Source of the DNA: Mesorhizobium sp. M2E.F.Ca.ET.219.01.1.1
GTDB taxonomy: Bacteria > Pseudomonadota > Alphaproteobacteria > Rhizobiales > Rhizobiaceae
Assembly: GCF_004016445.2 (NCBI RefSeq)
Contig: NZ_SADT02000006.1
Coordinates: forward strand, 1-64,000
Length of the DNA: 64,000 nucleotides
Reading direction: 5' to 3'
Shown here piece by piece: positions 52,010-61,145 of this stretch. The notes beneath the pieces are model-generated. The model was not told where the DNA came from, ran no database searches, and saw nothing but the letters and a program-made list of their open reading frames with translations. Position 1 is the stretch's first letter, and each line of letters begins with the position of its first letter. A program made the translations under genes and the position numbers.

Positions 52010-53608
52010 TTATTCGGCCTTGTCAACGCCGTCGAAGCGATGAATGCCGAGCGGGTCCATCTTGAAGCCGCTGACATTGTTACGAACAACCGCGTAAACC
52101 TGGCTGTGGGCGAGCAGGAAAGCCGGAGCCTGCTTGGCGAAGATCACCTGCGCCTGCTCGTAGAGCTTGGTGCGCTCGGCCTGGTCGCTGGTCTTCTTGG
52201 CCTTCTGGATCAGGTCCTCGAAGTCCTTGTCGCACCAGCTGGAGTAGTTCGAGACGCCGATGGCCGAGCAGGCGAACAGGGTGGCGAAGAAATTGTCCGG
52301 ATCGCCATTGTCGCCGGTCCAGCCGATCTGGAAGGCGCCGGGACGGTCCTTCTTCTTGCCTTCGGCGCGATACTTGGTCCACTCGTAGTTGACGATTTCC
52401 GCCTTGACGCCGACCTTGGCCCAGTCGGCCTGGATCAGCTCCGCGGCGCGCTGGAAGTTCGGGTTATACGGGCGGACGCGGTCGGAAGCCCAGAGCTGGA
52501 TTTCCTTCAGCCCGGCAGCCTCGAGTACCTTCTTGGCCTCATCCGGATTGTAGGCGTCGGTCTTCACATCCTTGTTCCACGACCACATGGTCGGCGGGAT
52601 CAGGTTCTCGGCGGGCGTGGCGCCGGCATCCTGGAACAGCGACTTGATCAGCGCTTCCCGGTCGATCGCCTGGTTGAGCGCATGGCGCACCTCCGGCTTG
52701 TCGAGCGGCGGGATCGTGGTGTTGTAGCTCATATAGCCGATGTTCAGGCCGGCCTGATCCATCAAGGTCACGTCCTTGTTGGCCTTGATGGTGCCGATGT
52801 CGGCCGGGTTCGGATAGGGCGCAACGTCGCATTCGCCAGCCAGCACCTTCTGGATGCGGGCGGTGGCGTCAGGCGTGATGGCGAAGACGAGATCGTCGAT
52901 CTTTTCCTTGCCCTTGAAGTAGTCCGGGTTGGCCGCGTAGCGGATGACCGAATCCAGCTGGTAGTCGACGAACTGGAACGGACCGGTGCCGATCGGCTTG
53001 GTCGAGAAGTCGGCCATCTTGCCGTCCTTCTGCAGCTGGTCGGCATATTCCTTCGACACGATCGAGGCGAAATCCATGCCGAGATTGGCCAGCATCGGCG
53101 CATTCGGCTCGGTCAGCGTCAGCTTGACGGTGAGGTCGTCGACCTTCTCCCACTTGGCGACATATTTCGGCATGTCCATGCCGGTGTAGTAGTCCCAGGT
53201 GAGGTTCGGCAGATACTTGTCGCCGTTCCAAGGATTCTCCTTGTTGAACTGGCGATCGAAGGAGAAGACGACGTCATCGGCGTTGAGGTCGCGCGTCGGC
53301 TTGAAATAGTCGGTGGTCTGGAACTTCACACCCGGATGCAGGTGGAAAGTGTAGACCAGGCCATCGTCGGAAATTTCCCACTTGTCGGCAAGACCCGGCT
53401 CGACTTCGGTGCCGCCATGCTTGAATTCGACCAGTCGCGAATAGACGGTGCGCGAGGACGCGTCGAAGTCGTTGCCGCCGGTCGTGGTACCCGGATCGAA
53501 ATTGGCCGGCGACGCTTCCGAGCAATAAACGAGCGTCTTGGCACTGGCCACGCCGCCGAGGACGCTTGCAGCCAGCAACGCGGCTGCAAAAGTCATTGTC
53601 TTTTTCAT
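52010..53608 (-). CDS. Dipeptide-type ABC transporter substrate-binding protein, DppA type
   Basis: A 532-residue family 5 binding protein. A Sec signal (MKKTMTFAAALLAASVLGG, cleavage near ASA-KT) precedes LVYCSEASPANFDPGTTTGG, HLHPGVKFQTTDYFKPTRD, PIGTGPFQFVDYQLDS and HALNQAIDREALIKSLF. The opening LVYCSEASP-FDP is close to DppA proteins, so dipeptides or similar small amines are likely ligands. It is the first gene of this five-gene importer. Confidence 0.93.
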   Translation of the reverse strand: MKKTMTFAAALLAASVLGGVASAKTLVYCSEASPANFDPGTTTGGNDFDASSRTVYSRLVEFKHGGTEVEPGLADKWEISDDGLVYTFHLHPGVKFQTTDYFKPTRDLNADDVVFSFDRQFNKENPWNGDKYLPNLTWDYYTGMDMPKYVAKWEKVDDLTVKLTLTEPNAPMLANLGMDFASIVSKEYADQLQKDGKMADFSTKPIGTGPFQFVDYQLDSVIRYAANPDYFKGKEKIDDLVFAITPDATARIQKVLAGECDVAPYPNPADIGTIKANKDVTLMDQAGLNIGYMSYNTTIPPLDKPEVRHALNQAIDREALIKSLFQDAGATPAENLIPPTMWSWNKDVKTDAYNPDEAKKVLEAAGLKEIQLWASDRVRPYNPNFQRAAELIQADWAKVGVKAEIVNYEWTKYRAEGKKKDRPGAFQIGWTGDNGDPDNFFATLFACSAIGVSNYSSWCDKDFEDLIQKAKKTSDQAERTKLYEQAQVIFAKQAPAFLLAHSQVYAVVRNNVSGFKMDPLGIHRFDGVDKAE

Positions 53609-54057
53609 TGAGCACTCCCTGATGTTCTCTCAAGCCCCTCTATCAGGCTCGCGAAGGGCGCATATAAGCACCGTTTCTTCGCCTTTGGAACACCTCGTAT
53701 GCGTACCCCACGGGAAGCAGGAAAAGAATCCGGATTATGCTCCGGGAATAGAAAGAATGAGCATTATTTTCTCCTCACAACATTATTAACAACGGGATTT
53801 TTTTATTGATCGGCTGTCTCGGGAAACGAGCCCGTGAGGCGGCGGTGCTGGAGGTCCGCCTGCCTTCCAGGAAGGCCGTGGAGAGCTGGATTCGACGGCA
53901 AATCTTTCCTCGCATTGCCGCTGGGGCAAGGCTTGCACGGTCGCGGATAGAGGCAATACATAGATGGTGGGCGGGATTTCCCGGAAAATCCGGACCGGCG
54001 TGGAGGACGCTTCTTGCGGAAGCGGGCGCCCAGATCGAACGCGACAGGGAGAGACAG
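53609..54057. other. Divergent intergenic region before the acyl-CoA synthetase
   Basis: The part next to the DppA gene is non-coding, with an AT-rich stretch around 53760-53810 that is a natural promoter region for both directions. From 53806 the plus strand is open in the frame of the next gene and encodes a basic, Arg/Trp-rich stretch. It could be a longer N-terminus of that gene but lacks a good start signal. Confidence 0.5.
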
Positions 54058-56034
54058 GTGGCAAAAGCAGCCAAGACGACAGCCCCGGCGAAAAAAAGAG
54101 ATAAGGCCGCCGCGGAAAGCAATACGCCCAAGGCTGCCAAGTCTGCCGCCGCATCGAAGCCGAAGACGGCCGCCAAGGCAGCGCCCGCCAAAGCAGCAGC
54201 AAAGCCTGCCGCCGCCAAACCCGCAGCCGCAAAGACCAAGGCCGCAGCCGCGAAAGTTGACAAGCCGGCAGCCACGAAAGCAGCTGCCGCGAAGCCGGCC
54301 GCCGCCAAGCCTGCCTCGAAGGGCTTGCCGAAGGCGATCACCGAACTCACGGCCGGCCTGCCGGAAAAACCGTGGCTGAAAAGCTATCCGAAGAACATGC
54401 CGGCCGAGATCGGCGCCCTGCCCTACAAGTCCATCGGCGAGTTCCTGGTCGGCGCCTGCAAGCAATTCGCCGGGCGGCCGGCCTTCGTGTGCATGGGCAA
54501 GTCGATCACCTACGCCGAGCTCGAGCGGCTGTCGGCCGCGTTCGGCGCCTATCTGCAGGCGAGAGGCCTGGAGAAGGGCGCGCGCGTGGCGCTCATGATG
54601 CCGAATGTGCTGCAGTATCCGGTGGCGATGATGGCGGTGCTTCGCGCCGGCTACACGGTGGTGAATATCAACCCGCTCTACACGCCGCGCGAACTGGAAC
54701 ACCAGTTGAAGGATTCCGGTGCGCAGGCGATCGTCATCCTCGAGAACTTCGCCGGCACGCTGCAGGCGGTCATCGCCAGGACGCCGGTCAAGCATGTCAT
54801 CGTCGCGTCGATGGGCGACATGCTCGGCGGCCTCAAGGGCGCCATCGTCAACCTCGTCGTGCGGCGGGTGAAGAAGATGGTGCCGGCATGGTCGCTGCCC
54901 GGCCATGTCAAGTTCAACGCCGTGCTCAAGACCGGCGCGACCATCGCCTTCAAGCCGCCGACGGTCTCCAGCGACGACATCGCCTTCCTGCAATATACGG
55001 GGGGAACCACCGGCGTCTCGAAGGGCGCTGTGCTGCTGCATCGCAACGTGCTTTCGAACGTGGCGCAGAATTCGCTGTGGGTGGAGGACGCCTATGCGGT
55101 GAAGCCCAAGCCGGCGCATCTCAACTTCATCTGCGCGCTGCCGCTCTATCATATCTTCGCGCTGACGGTGAACGCGCTGATGGGCATGCAGCAGGGCGCG
55201 CAGAACGTGCTGGTCCCCAACCCGCGCGACATTCCGGGCTTCGTCAAGGAACTGGCGAAATACCCGATGCACATCTTCCCCGGCCTCAACACGCTGTTCA
55301 ACGCGCTGCTCAACAATGAGGATTTTCGCAAGCTGGACTTCAAGCCGCTGATCCTGACGCTGGGCGGCGGCATGGCGGTGCAGAAGGGCGTCGCCGAACG
55401 CTGGAAGGCGCTGACCGGCTGCCCGGTCAGCGAAGGCTACGGGCTTTCCGAAACATCGCCGGTGGCCACCGCCAACAAGTTCAGCTCCAGCGACTTCACC
55501 GGCACGATCGGGCTGCCGCTGCCCTCGACCGAGATCGCCATCCGCGACGACGACGGCAACAACGTGCCGCTCGGCGAGGTGGGCGAGATCTGCATCCGCG
55601 GCCCGCAGGTGATGGCCGGCTACTGGAACCGGCCCGACGAGACCGCCAAGGTGATGACCAAGGACGGCTTCTTCAAATCCGGCGACATGGGCTTCATGGA
55701 CGAGCGCGGCTACACCAAGATCGTCGACCGCAAGAAGGACATGATCCTGGTCTCCGGCTTCAACGTCTATCCCAACGAACTGGAAGAAGTGGTGGCGCAT
55801 CACCCCGGCGTGATGGAAGCGGCAGCGGTCGGCGTGCCGGACGAGCATTCCGGCGAAGTGCCTAAATTGTTCGTGGTCAGGAAGGATCCGGCGCTCACCG
55901 TCGAGGCGCTGATGGCTTATTGCCGCGAGAACCTGACCGGCTACAAGCGGCCGAGATACATCGAGTTCCGCACCGAACTGCCGAAGACGCCGGTCGGCAA
56001 GATCCTGCGTCGCGCGCTGCGGGACCAGGCTTGA
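54058..56034 (+). CDS. Long-chain-type acyl-CoA synthetase with a Lys/Ala-rich N-terminal tail
   Basis: An AMP-forming acyl-CoA ligase of 658 residues. Domain landmarks are FLQYTGGTTGVSKGAVLLHRN (ATP loop, in part), SEGYGLSETSP, FFKSGDMGFMDERGY, DRKKDMILVSGFNVYPNE and the catalytic lysine in PKTPVGKILRR. The first 87 or so residues are almost only Ala, Lys and Pro (KPAAAK-type repeats), like histone-H1 or AlgP tails, which is unusual for this enzyme. A GTG at 54058 with AGGGAGA upstream is chosen; the frame is open to 53806. The methyltransferase gene that follows overlaps its stop. Confidence 0.85.
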   Translation: MAKAAKTTAPAKKRDKAAAESNTPKAAKSAAASKPKTAAKAAPAKAAAKPAAAKPAAAKTKAAAAKVDKPAATKAAAAKPAAAKPASKGLPKAITELTAGLPEKPWLKSYPKNMPAEIGALPYKSIGEFLVGACKQFAGRPAFVCMGKSITYAELERLSAAFGAYLQARGLEKGARVALMMPNVLQYPVAMMAVLRAGYTVVNINPLYTPRELEHQLKDSGAQAIVILENFAGTLQAVIARTPVKHVIVASMGDMLGGLKGAIVNLVVRRVKKMVPAWSLPGHVKFNAVLKTGATIAFKPPTVSSDDIAFLQYTGGTTGVSKGAVLLHRNVLSNVAQNSLWVEDAYAVKPKPAHLNFICALPLYHIFALTVNALMGMQQGAQNVLVPNPRDIPGFVKELAKYPMHIFPGLNTLFNALLNNEDFRKLDFKPLILTLGGGMAVQKGVAERWKALTGCPVSEGYGLSETSPVATANKFSSSDFTGTIGLPLPSTEIAIRDDDGNNVPLGEVGEICIRGPQVMAGYWNRPDETAKVMTKDGFFKSGDMGFMDERGYTKIVDRKKDMILVSGFNVYPNELEEVVAHHPGVMEAAAVGVPDEHSGEVPKLFVVRKDPALTVEALMAYCRENLTGYKRPRYIEFRTELPKTPVGKILRRALRDQA

Positions 56035-56741
56035 GCGATAGCAAGGCCAGCCTAAGGCGGGAGCCGGCGAAAGCGCTCGATCCGGCGGAGTTCATCAAGG
56101 CGAACATGCGGCTGGCGCCGGTACCCGCGCTGCCGGAGGTCCGGCTTTATCTGGCGCATCCCGGCAGCGGCCTGCGGCGGCTGCTCGAACCGGACGATGA
56201 CAGCGACGAGACCCGGCCTGAGCCACAACCGCCCTACTGGGCCTATGCCTGGGCCGGCGGCGCGGTGCTGGCCCGTTATGTGCTGGACCGTCCGTCGATC
56301 GTGGCCGGCAAACGCGTGCTCGATCTCGGCGCCGGCTCGGGGCTGGTCGGTATCGCGGCGGCGAGAGCCGGAGCGCGCGCTGTGATCGCGGCGGAGGTCG
56401 ACCGCAACGGGATCGTGGCGCTGGGCCTCAACGCGCAAGCCAATGGCGTCGCCATCCAGATATTCGAGGGGGATGTCACAGACGGTCCGCCGCCAGCGGT
56501 CGAGCTGGTGCTCGCGGGCGATGTCTTTTACGCGCAGGATGTGGGACAGCGGATGATGCCTTTCCTCGACCGCTGCCTGGCCGCCGGCATCGATGTGCTG
56601 GTCGGCGATCCCGGCCGCGCATGGCTGCCGAGGTCGCGGCTCTGCCTGCTCGGCGAATACCAGGTGCCAGACGTCGGCGGAAACGGCGGCGGCGAGCCGA
56701 AGCCGAGCGCGGTGTTCGCGCTTGTGGCCGAACCCGGTTAG
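56031..56741 (+). CDS. Class I methyltransferase, ETF-beta lysine methyltransferase type
   Basis: A 236-residue methyltransferase of the METTL20/ETFB-KMT group. EFIKANMRLAPVPALPEVRLYLAHP at the start, PPYWAYAWAGGAVLARYVLD, the SAM motif VLDLGAGSGLVGIAAARAGA and VLAGDVFYAQDVG are characteristic. Bacterial relatives, including one studied in Agrobacterium, methylate lysines on the beta subunit of electron transfer flavoprotein. Start is a TTG overlapping the ligase stop (TTGA), so it is co-translated with a fatty-acid activation enzyme, in keeping with control of acyl-CoA dehydrogenase electron flow. Convergent, four-base overlap with the HAD gene. Confidence 0.82.
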   Translation: MSDSKASLRREPAKALDPAEFIKANMRLAPVPALPEVRLYLAHPGSGLRRLLEPDDDSDETRPEPQPPYWAYAWAGGAVLARYVLDRPSIVAGKRVLDLGAGSGLVGIAAARAGARAVIAAEVDRNGIVALGLNAQANGVAIQIFEGDVTDGPPPAVELVLAGDVFYAQDVGQRMMPFLDRCLAAGIDVLVGDPGRAWLPRSRLCLLGEYQVPDVGGNGGGEPKPSAVFALVAEPG

Positions 56742-57463
56742 CCGGCCGGCACGTTCACCCGCGCGGCAAGAAAATCCGGCAAGTCGGCGACCGAGTCCAG
56801 GATGACATCGGCCATCGGCGCCAGCGAGTCGCGCGTGCCGGTGCCGGAAAGGACGCCCACCGCCAGGCCGCAGCCGCCGGCGCGCGCCATTTCGAGGTCG
56901 TGGCGGTTGTCGCCGACCATGGCGATCTCGCCGGGTCTCAGCCCGGTCAGATCGCAGAAGGCAATGACGGTGTCCGGCGCTGGCTTCGGGTTGGCCACCG
57001 CATCATAGCCGAAGGCGGCGTCGAAGAGCTGCGCGACACCGAGCGTGGCGAGCGTCTTCTCGGCGCCGCTGGTGGAGTCATTGGTGGCGACGCCCATGCG
57101 GTAGGATCGGTTGTGCAGCGCCCGCAGCGAATCGATAACGCCGGGAAGCGCCACCGCCATCGAGGAGCCCTGCACCGAGGTGATCTCGTTGAAGCGGGAA
57201 ACGGCGAGCAGCTGATCCTCGTTAGACAGGCGCGGGAACCAGAGCTCGACGACATCCATGTTCGAGCCGGACGCAAAGATCGAATCGGGCTTGAAGCGCT
57301 TGGTGGCGAAGTCGAAGCCGGCGGCGGCGAGCAGCCTGTCGGCCTTCCAGCGGTCGCCCTCGGCAGCGTCCATGGCCATGAAGTCGGCGATGCCGAGCCA
57401 GGTTGCGTTGAAATCGACAAGCGTGCCGTCCTTGTCGAAGAGAATTCCCTTGATGTCTGCCAA
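56738..57463 (-). CDS. HAD-family phosphatase (phosphoglycolate-phosphatase-like)
   Basis: A 241-residue haloacid-dehalogenase phosphatase. Motif I is FDKDGTLVDF, motif II the threonine in GVATNDS, motif III the lysine in NPKPAPDT, motif IV GDNRHDLEMA. The cap is a small helical insert after motif I. It resembles Gph-type enzymes but the exact substrate is open. It starts five bases after pgi on the same strand, so the two are one transcript and a sugar-phosphate substrate is plausible. Confidence 0.88.
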   Translation of the reverse strand: MADIKGILFDKDGTLVDFNATWLGIADFMAMDAAEGDRWKADRLLAAAGFDFATKRFKPDSIFASGSNMDVVELWFPRLSNEDQLLAVSRFNEITSVQGSSMAVALPGVIDSLRALHNRSYRMGVATNDSTSGAEKTLATLGVAQLFDAAFGYDAVANPKPAPDTVIAFCDLTGLRPGEIAMVGDNRHDLEMARAGGCGLAVGVLSGTGTRDSLAPMADVILDSVADLPDFLAARVNVPAG

Positions 57464-57468
57464 TCCTG

Positions 57469-59112
57469 TTACTCCGCACCGCGCAATTGGTGGATGTGTC
57501 CCACCAGACCGGCAGTCGAGGCGTCGCGGTTTGCGGCAGTCTCCTTGCCCTCAACGACAGGCAGCAGGCCCGTCGCCAGTTCCTTGCCGAGCTCGACCCC
57601 CCATTGGTCGAAGGAATTGATGTTGAACAGCGTGCCCTCGACGAAGACGCGATGTTCATAAAGTGCGATAAGCCGCCCCAGCGTGCGCGGATCGAGTTTC
57701 CTGTAAAGAATGGTCAGAGAGGGGCGGTTGCCCGAGAAGACGCGGTGCGGCGCGATGCGGTCGACATCGGCCGGCTTCATGCCCTTGGCCAGCATCTGCG
57801 CGCGCGCCTCTTCCAGCGTGCGACCCTTCATCAAGGCCTCCGACTGCGCCAAGACATTGGCTAGCAGAAGGTCGTGCTGGTGCTTCAGTTCGGGCTCGTG
57901 GCCGACGGCAGCGGCGAGGAATTCGACCGGTATGAAGTCGGTGCCCTGATGCAGCAGCTGGAAGAAGGCGTGCTGGCCGTTGGTGCCGGGTTCGCCCCAG
58001 ACCAGCGGGCCGGTCGGCGTGGCGACCGCGGTGCCGTCCAGCGTGACGCTCTTGCCGTTCGATTCCATGTCGAGCTGCTGCAGATAGGCCGGCAGGCGCG
58101 ACAGGCGCTGGTCGTAGGGGATGACGGCGCGGGCCGGATATTTGCAGACGACCCGGTGCCACCAGCCGATCAGCCCCAGCAGCACCGGCAGGTTCTTTTG
58201 CATCGGCGCGGTACGGAAATGCTCGTCCATCTCATGCGCGCCGTCGAGGAAGGCGCGGAAGTTGCGCGGGCCGACGGCGATCATCACCGGCAGGCCGATG
58301 GCGCTCCAGACCGAGTAGCGGCCGCCGACCCAGTCCCAGAAGCCGAAGACACGGTCCTGTTCGATGCCGAACTTCGCCACCAGGTCGAGCGCGGTCGAGA
58401 CGGCGGCGAAATGCTTGCCGATCGCTTGCTTGCCCAGCGCCTTCTCCACCCATTGGCGCGCAGTCTCAGCATTCGTCATCGTCTCGACGGTGGTGAAGGT
58501 CTTGGAGGCGACGATGAACAGGGTCGTCTCGGCGGAAAGGCCCTTCAGCGTGTCATGGATATGGGCGCCGTCGACATTGGAGACGTAATGCGCGCGCGGC
58601 CCGTCATGGTAGGGCGCCAGCGCCAGCGTCACCATCGCCGGGCCGAGGTCCGAACCGCCGATGCCGATGTTGACGATGTCGGTGATCTTCTTGCCGGTGG
58701 CGCCCGCGGCCTTGCCGGAGCGGATGGCGTCGGCGAAAGCGCCCATGGCGTCGAGCACGGCGATCACATCGGCCTTGGTGTCCTGGCCGTCGACGATCAC
58801 GCTTTTTCCCGTCAGGTTGCGCAGCGCGGTGTGCAGAACGGCGCGGTTCTCGGTGATGTTGATCTTCTTGCCTTCGAACATCGCGGCGCGGCGTCCTGCG
58901 AGATCGGCGGCGCCGGCGAGCTTCTCCAGCATCGTCATGGTATTTGCGTCCACCGCGCATTTCGACCAGTCGAGGAGGAGGTCGCCGTCGGTGGCGGAGA
59001 ATGTCTCGAAGCGCTTGGGATCGGCGGCGAAGGCCTCGCGCATCGCACCCTTGGCCGCCGCGCGCTGATCACGCAGGGCGGCAAGTTGCTTGTTGAAAGA
59101 TGACTGGTCCAC
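57469..59112 (-). CDS. pgi: Glucose-6-phosphate isomerase
   Basis: A 547-residue phosphoglucose isomerase, full length for the family. Signature parts are NIGIGGSDLGPAMV, VASKTFTTVETMTNA, FGFWDWVGGRYSVWSAIGLP, MESNGKSVTLDG and WGEPGTNGQHAFFQLLHQG, with SFDQWGVELGKELA near the C-terminus. It interconverts glucose-6-phosphate and fructose-6-phosphate in the cytoplasm. It leads a two-gene transcript with the HAD phosphatase and faces the MocR regulator across 319 bases. Confidence 0.97.
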   Translation of the reverse strand: MDQSSFNKQLAALRDQRAAAKGAMREAFAADPKRFETFSATDGDLLLDWSKCAVDANTMTMLEKLAGAADLAGRRAAMFEGKKINITENRAVLHTALRNLTGKSVIVDGQDTKADVIAVLDAMGAFADAIRSGKAAGATGKKITDIVNIGIGGSDLGPAMVTLALAPYHDGPRAHYVSNVDGAHIHDTLKGLSAETTLFIVASKTFTTVETMTNAETARQWVEKALGKQAIGKHFAAVSTALDLVAKFGIEQDRVFGFWDWVGGRYSVWSAIGLPVMIAVGPRNFRAFLDGAHEMDEHFRTAPMQKNLPVLLGLIGWWHRVVCKYPARAVIPYDQRLSRLPAYLQQLDMESNGKSVTLDGTAVATPTGPLVWGEPGTNGQHAFFQLLHQGTDFIPVEFLAAAVGHEPELKHQHDLLLANVLAQSEALMKGRTLEEARAQMLAKGMKPADVDRIAPHRVFSGNRPSLTILYRKLDPRTLGRLIALYEHRVFVEGTLFNINSFDQWGVELGKELATGLLPVVEGKETAANRDASTAGLVGHIHQLRGAE

Positions 59113-59431
59113 TGGCGGGCTCCTGGCGGGTTTTTAGATTTATCTTAACAGGCCGGATGTTTCCGGCGCGTGTCGTCGCGTCATTTTCGCATCATTCTAT
59201 TGAGCCGATTTTCATTTCATTCAAGCGTGGCATTGCCGCAGCGCATCACGCTTTTATGATGCATTGCAGCATTGTTTTATCGACCGACAGATGGACCGCC
59301 TACGCGGCTGATAGATCACTGGCATAAATCCCAGCGATCAGAAAAATTGATTGGCGCAACCCCTTGTGCCACCCATACACTCCAATGGTCCAGCCAAGTG
59401 AAAACAGCTGGCCATCCGAGGAAGATTCCCC
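59113..59431. other. Divergent promoter region between pgi and the MocR gene
   Basis: AT-richer than the flanks and without a gene. It holds an inverted pair GCATCA/TGATGC (59243-59262) and ATTG-rich stretches; MocR regulators often bind such sites near their own gene. Nothing else is recognisable. Confidence 0.5.
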
Positions 59432-60925
59432 ATGCCACAGCGCAATGACACGGCCATATGGTCCGGCCTCTTCCGGATTTCGGCTGAATCCGGCCAAACC
59501 CTCCAGGCGCAGATCCGCCAGGCGATCGTCGCGGCCATTCTCGACCGACAAATCGCCGCTTCGATGCCGCTGCCGTCGTGCCGAATTCTCGCGGAAAAAC
59601 TTGGAGTTGCCCGCGGTACCGTGGTGCTCGCCTTCCAGCAGCTGGTCGACCAGGGCTTTCTGGTGGCGCGCGAACGGCGCGGCCATTTCGTCAATCCGGA
59701 TGTGCTGGCCACACCGGCCAAGCCGCACCAGAAGGCGCCGGACCAGCAGAACGAGATCGACTGGAAGGCGCGCCGCCAGATCGCCGCCAGCGACATGCCG
59801 CCGCCGGCCAAGCACGACAACTGGATCAAGTCCTCCTACCCGTTCGTCTACGGCCAGTTCGATCCGGCGCTGTTCCCGACCGCCGAATGGCGCGAATGCA
59901 ACCGCATGGCGCTGGCGGTGCTCGAGATCCGCAACTGGGCGTCCGACATGGTGGATCGCGACGACCCGCTGCTGATCGAGCAGATCCAGGCCAGGCTCCT
60001 GCCGCGCCGCGGCATCTTCGCCAATCCGGACGAGATCATCGTGACGCTGGGGGCGCAGAACGCGCTCTATATGCTCGCCTCGCTCTTGATGACCAAGGGC
60101 TCGAAAGTGGCGATGGAGGATCCAGGTTATCCGGATGCACGCTCGATCTTCCGGCTGGCCGGCGCCGATATCCAGCCGGTTCCGGTCGACCAGCAAGGCA
60201 TCGTCACCTCGTCGATCCCCAGCGATTCGGGCTTCGTCTTCGTCACGCCGAGCCACCATTGCCCGACCATGGTGCCGCTGTCGGCGGAACGCCGGCAGGA
60301 CCTTCTGGCGCGCGCCAACCGCAACAACCAGATCATCATCGAGGACGGCTATGACAGCCAGCTGCTCGACGAGGCGCCGCAGCAGGCGCTGAAGAGCCTC
60401 GACCGCTCTGGCCGCGTCATCTATGTCGGCTCGATGTCGAAGACGCTGGCTCCGGGGCTGAGGCTCGGCTACATCGTCGCCTCGGCGGGGCTGATCGCCG
60501 AGCTTCGCGCGCTGCGCCGCTTCATGCTCAGGCACCCGCCGGCGAACAACCAGCGCGCCGTCGCGCTGTTCCTGTCCCTCGGCCATCACGAGGCGCTGGT
60601 GCGCAGGCTTTCCGCCGCCTTCGACGAGCGGCGCAAGCGGCTGGTCCATGCGATTTCCGCTTTCCTGCCAGAATGGCGCTCGACCGACTCGGCGGGCGGC
60701 ACATCGCTCTGGCTGGAAGGGCCGCGCGGCACCGATTCCCGCGGCCTGGCCGAAGCCGCGGCTTCGCGCAGCGTCATCATAGAACCTGGCGACCGGTTCT
60801 TCGACCGCAGCGAAAAGCCTTCGCGTTTCATGCGCTTGGGCATCTCCTCGATCTCGCTGCAGCATATCGAGCCGGGCATCCGCGAGCTTGCCACCGCCGC
60901 CGGCCGCAGGCCCGCGGCCGCCTGA
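59432..60925 (+). CDS. MocR/PdxR-type GntR regulator with aminotransferase-like domain
   Basis: A 497-residue fusion. The winged helix is at about residues 20-95 (LAEKLGVARGTVVLAFQQLVDQGFL), and the rest is a fold-type I aminotransferase-like domain with SYPFVYGQFDPALFPTAEWR, VTLGAQNALYMLASLLM, MEDPGYPDARSIF, FVTPSHHCPTMVPLSAERR and the PLP lysine in VGSMSKTLAPGLRLGYIV. MocR proteins bind PLP and an amino compound and usually control a neighbour. The MttB-type gene downstream is the best candidate. A clear terminator follows the stop. Confidence 0.93.
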   Translation: MPQRNDTAIWSGLFRISAESGQTLQAQIRQAIVAAILDRQIAASMPLPSCRILAEKLGVARGTVVLAFQQLVDQGFLVARERRGHFVNPDVLATPAKPHQKAPDQQNEIDWKARRQIAASDMPPPAKHDNWIKSSYPFVYGQFDPALFPTAEWRECNRMALAVLEIRNWASDMVDRDDPLLIEQIQARLLPRRGIFANPDEIIVTLGAQNALYMLASLLMTKGSKVAMEDPGYPDARSIFRLAGADIQPVPVDQQGIVTSSIPSDSGFVFVTPSHHCPTMVPLSAERRQDLLARANRNNQIIIEDGYDSQLLDEAPQQALKSLDRSGRVIYVGSMSKTLAPGLRLGYIVASAGLIAELRALRRFMLRHPPANNQRAVALFLSLGHHEALVRRLSAAFDERRKRLVHAISAFLPEWRSTDSAGGTSLWLEGPRGTDSRGLAEAAASRSVIIEPGDRFFDRSEKPSRFMRLGISSISLQHIEPGIRELATAAGRRPAAA

Positions 60926-60940
60926 TTGCCATGGACTTTA

Positions 60941-60977
60941 AAAAAAGAGCCGGCACCGCGCCGGCTCTTTTTGTTTT
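60941..60977 (+). terminator. Rho-independent terminator after the MocR gene
   Basis: AAAAAGAGCCGGC, a 5-base loop, GCCGGCTCTTTTT: 13-bp perfect stem with a T-run, symmetrical enough to work in both directions. It insulates the MttB-type gene, which must have its own promoter between 60978 and 61145. Confidence 0.9.
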
Positions 60978-61145
60978 GGCACACATCCGTTGCTTTAGCA
61001 GTCTGGCATATTCGACGGGATTCGCTGGCCCATAGGCTGCACCAATGCCGGCGGCATAGTCGGGCCATAAGGGGACGAGGCAGGCCAATGGTGGACCAAC
61101 CACCCGTGTCCCGCCTCGCGGATAAAGATAAAGTGGAGTGCTTCC

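Noticed and set aside
53803..55848. A 681-codon minus-strand open frame
   Set aside because: It is antisense to the acyl-CoA synthetase, with His/Arg/Gly-rich shadow composition.
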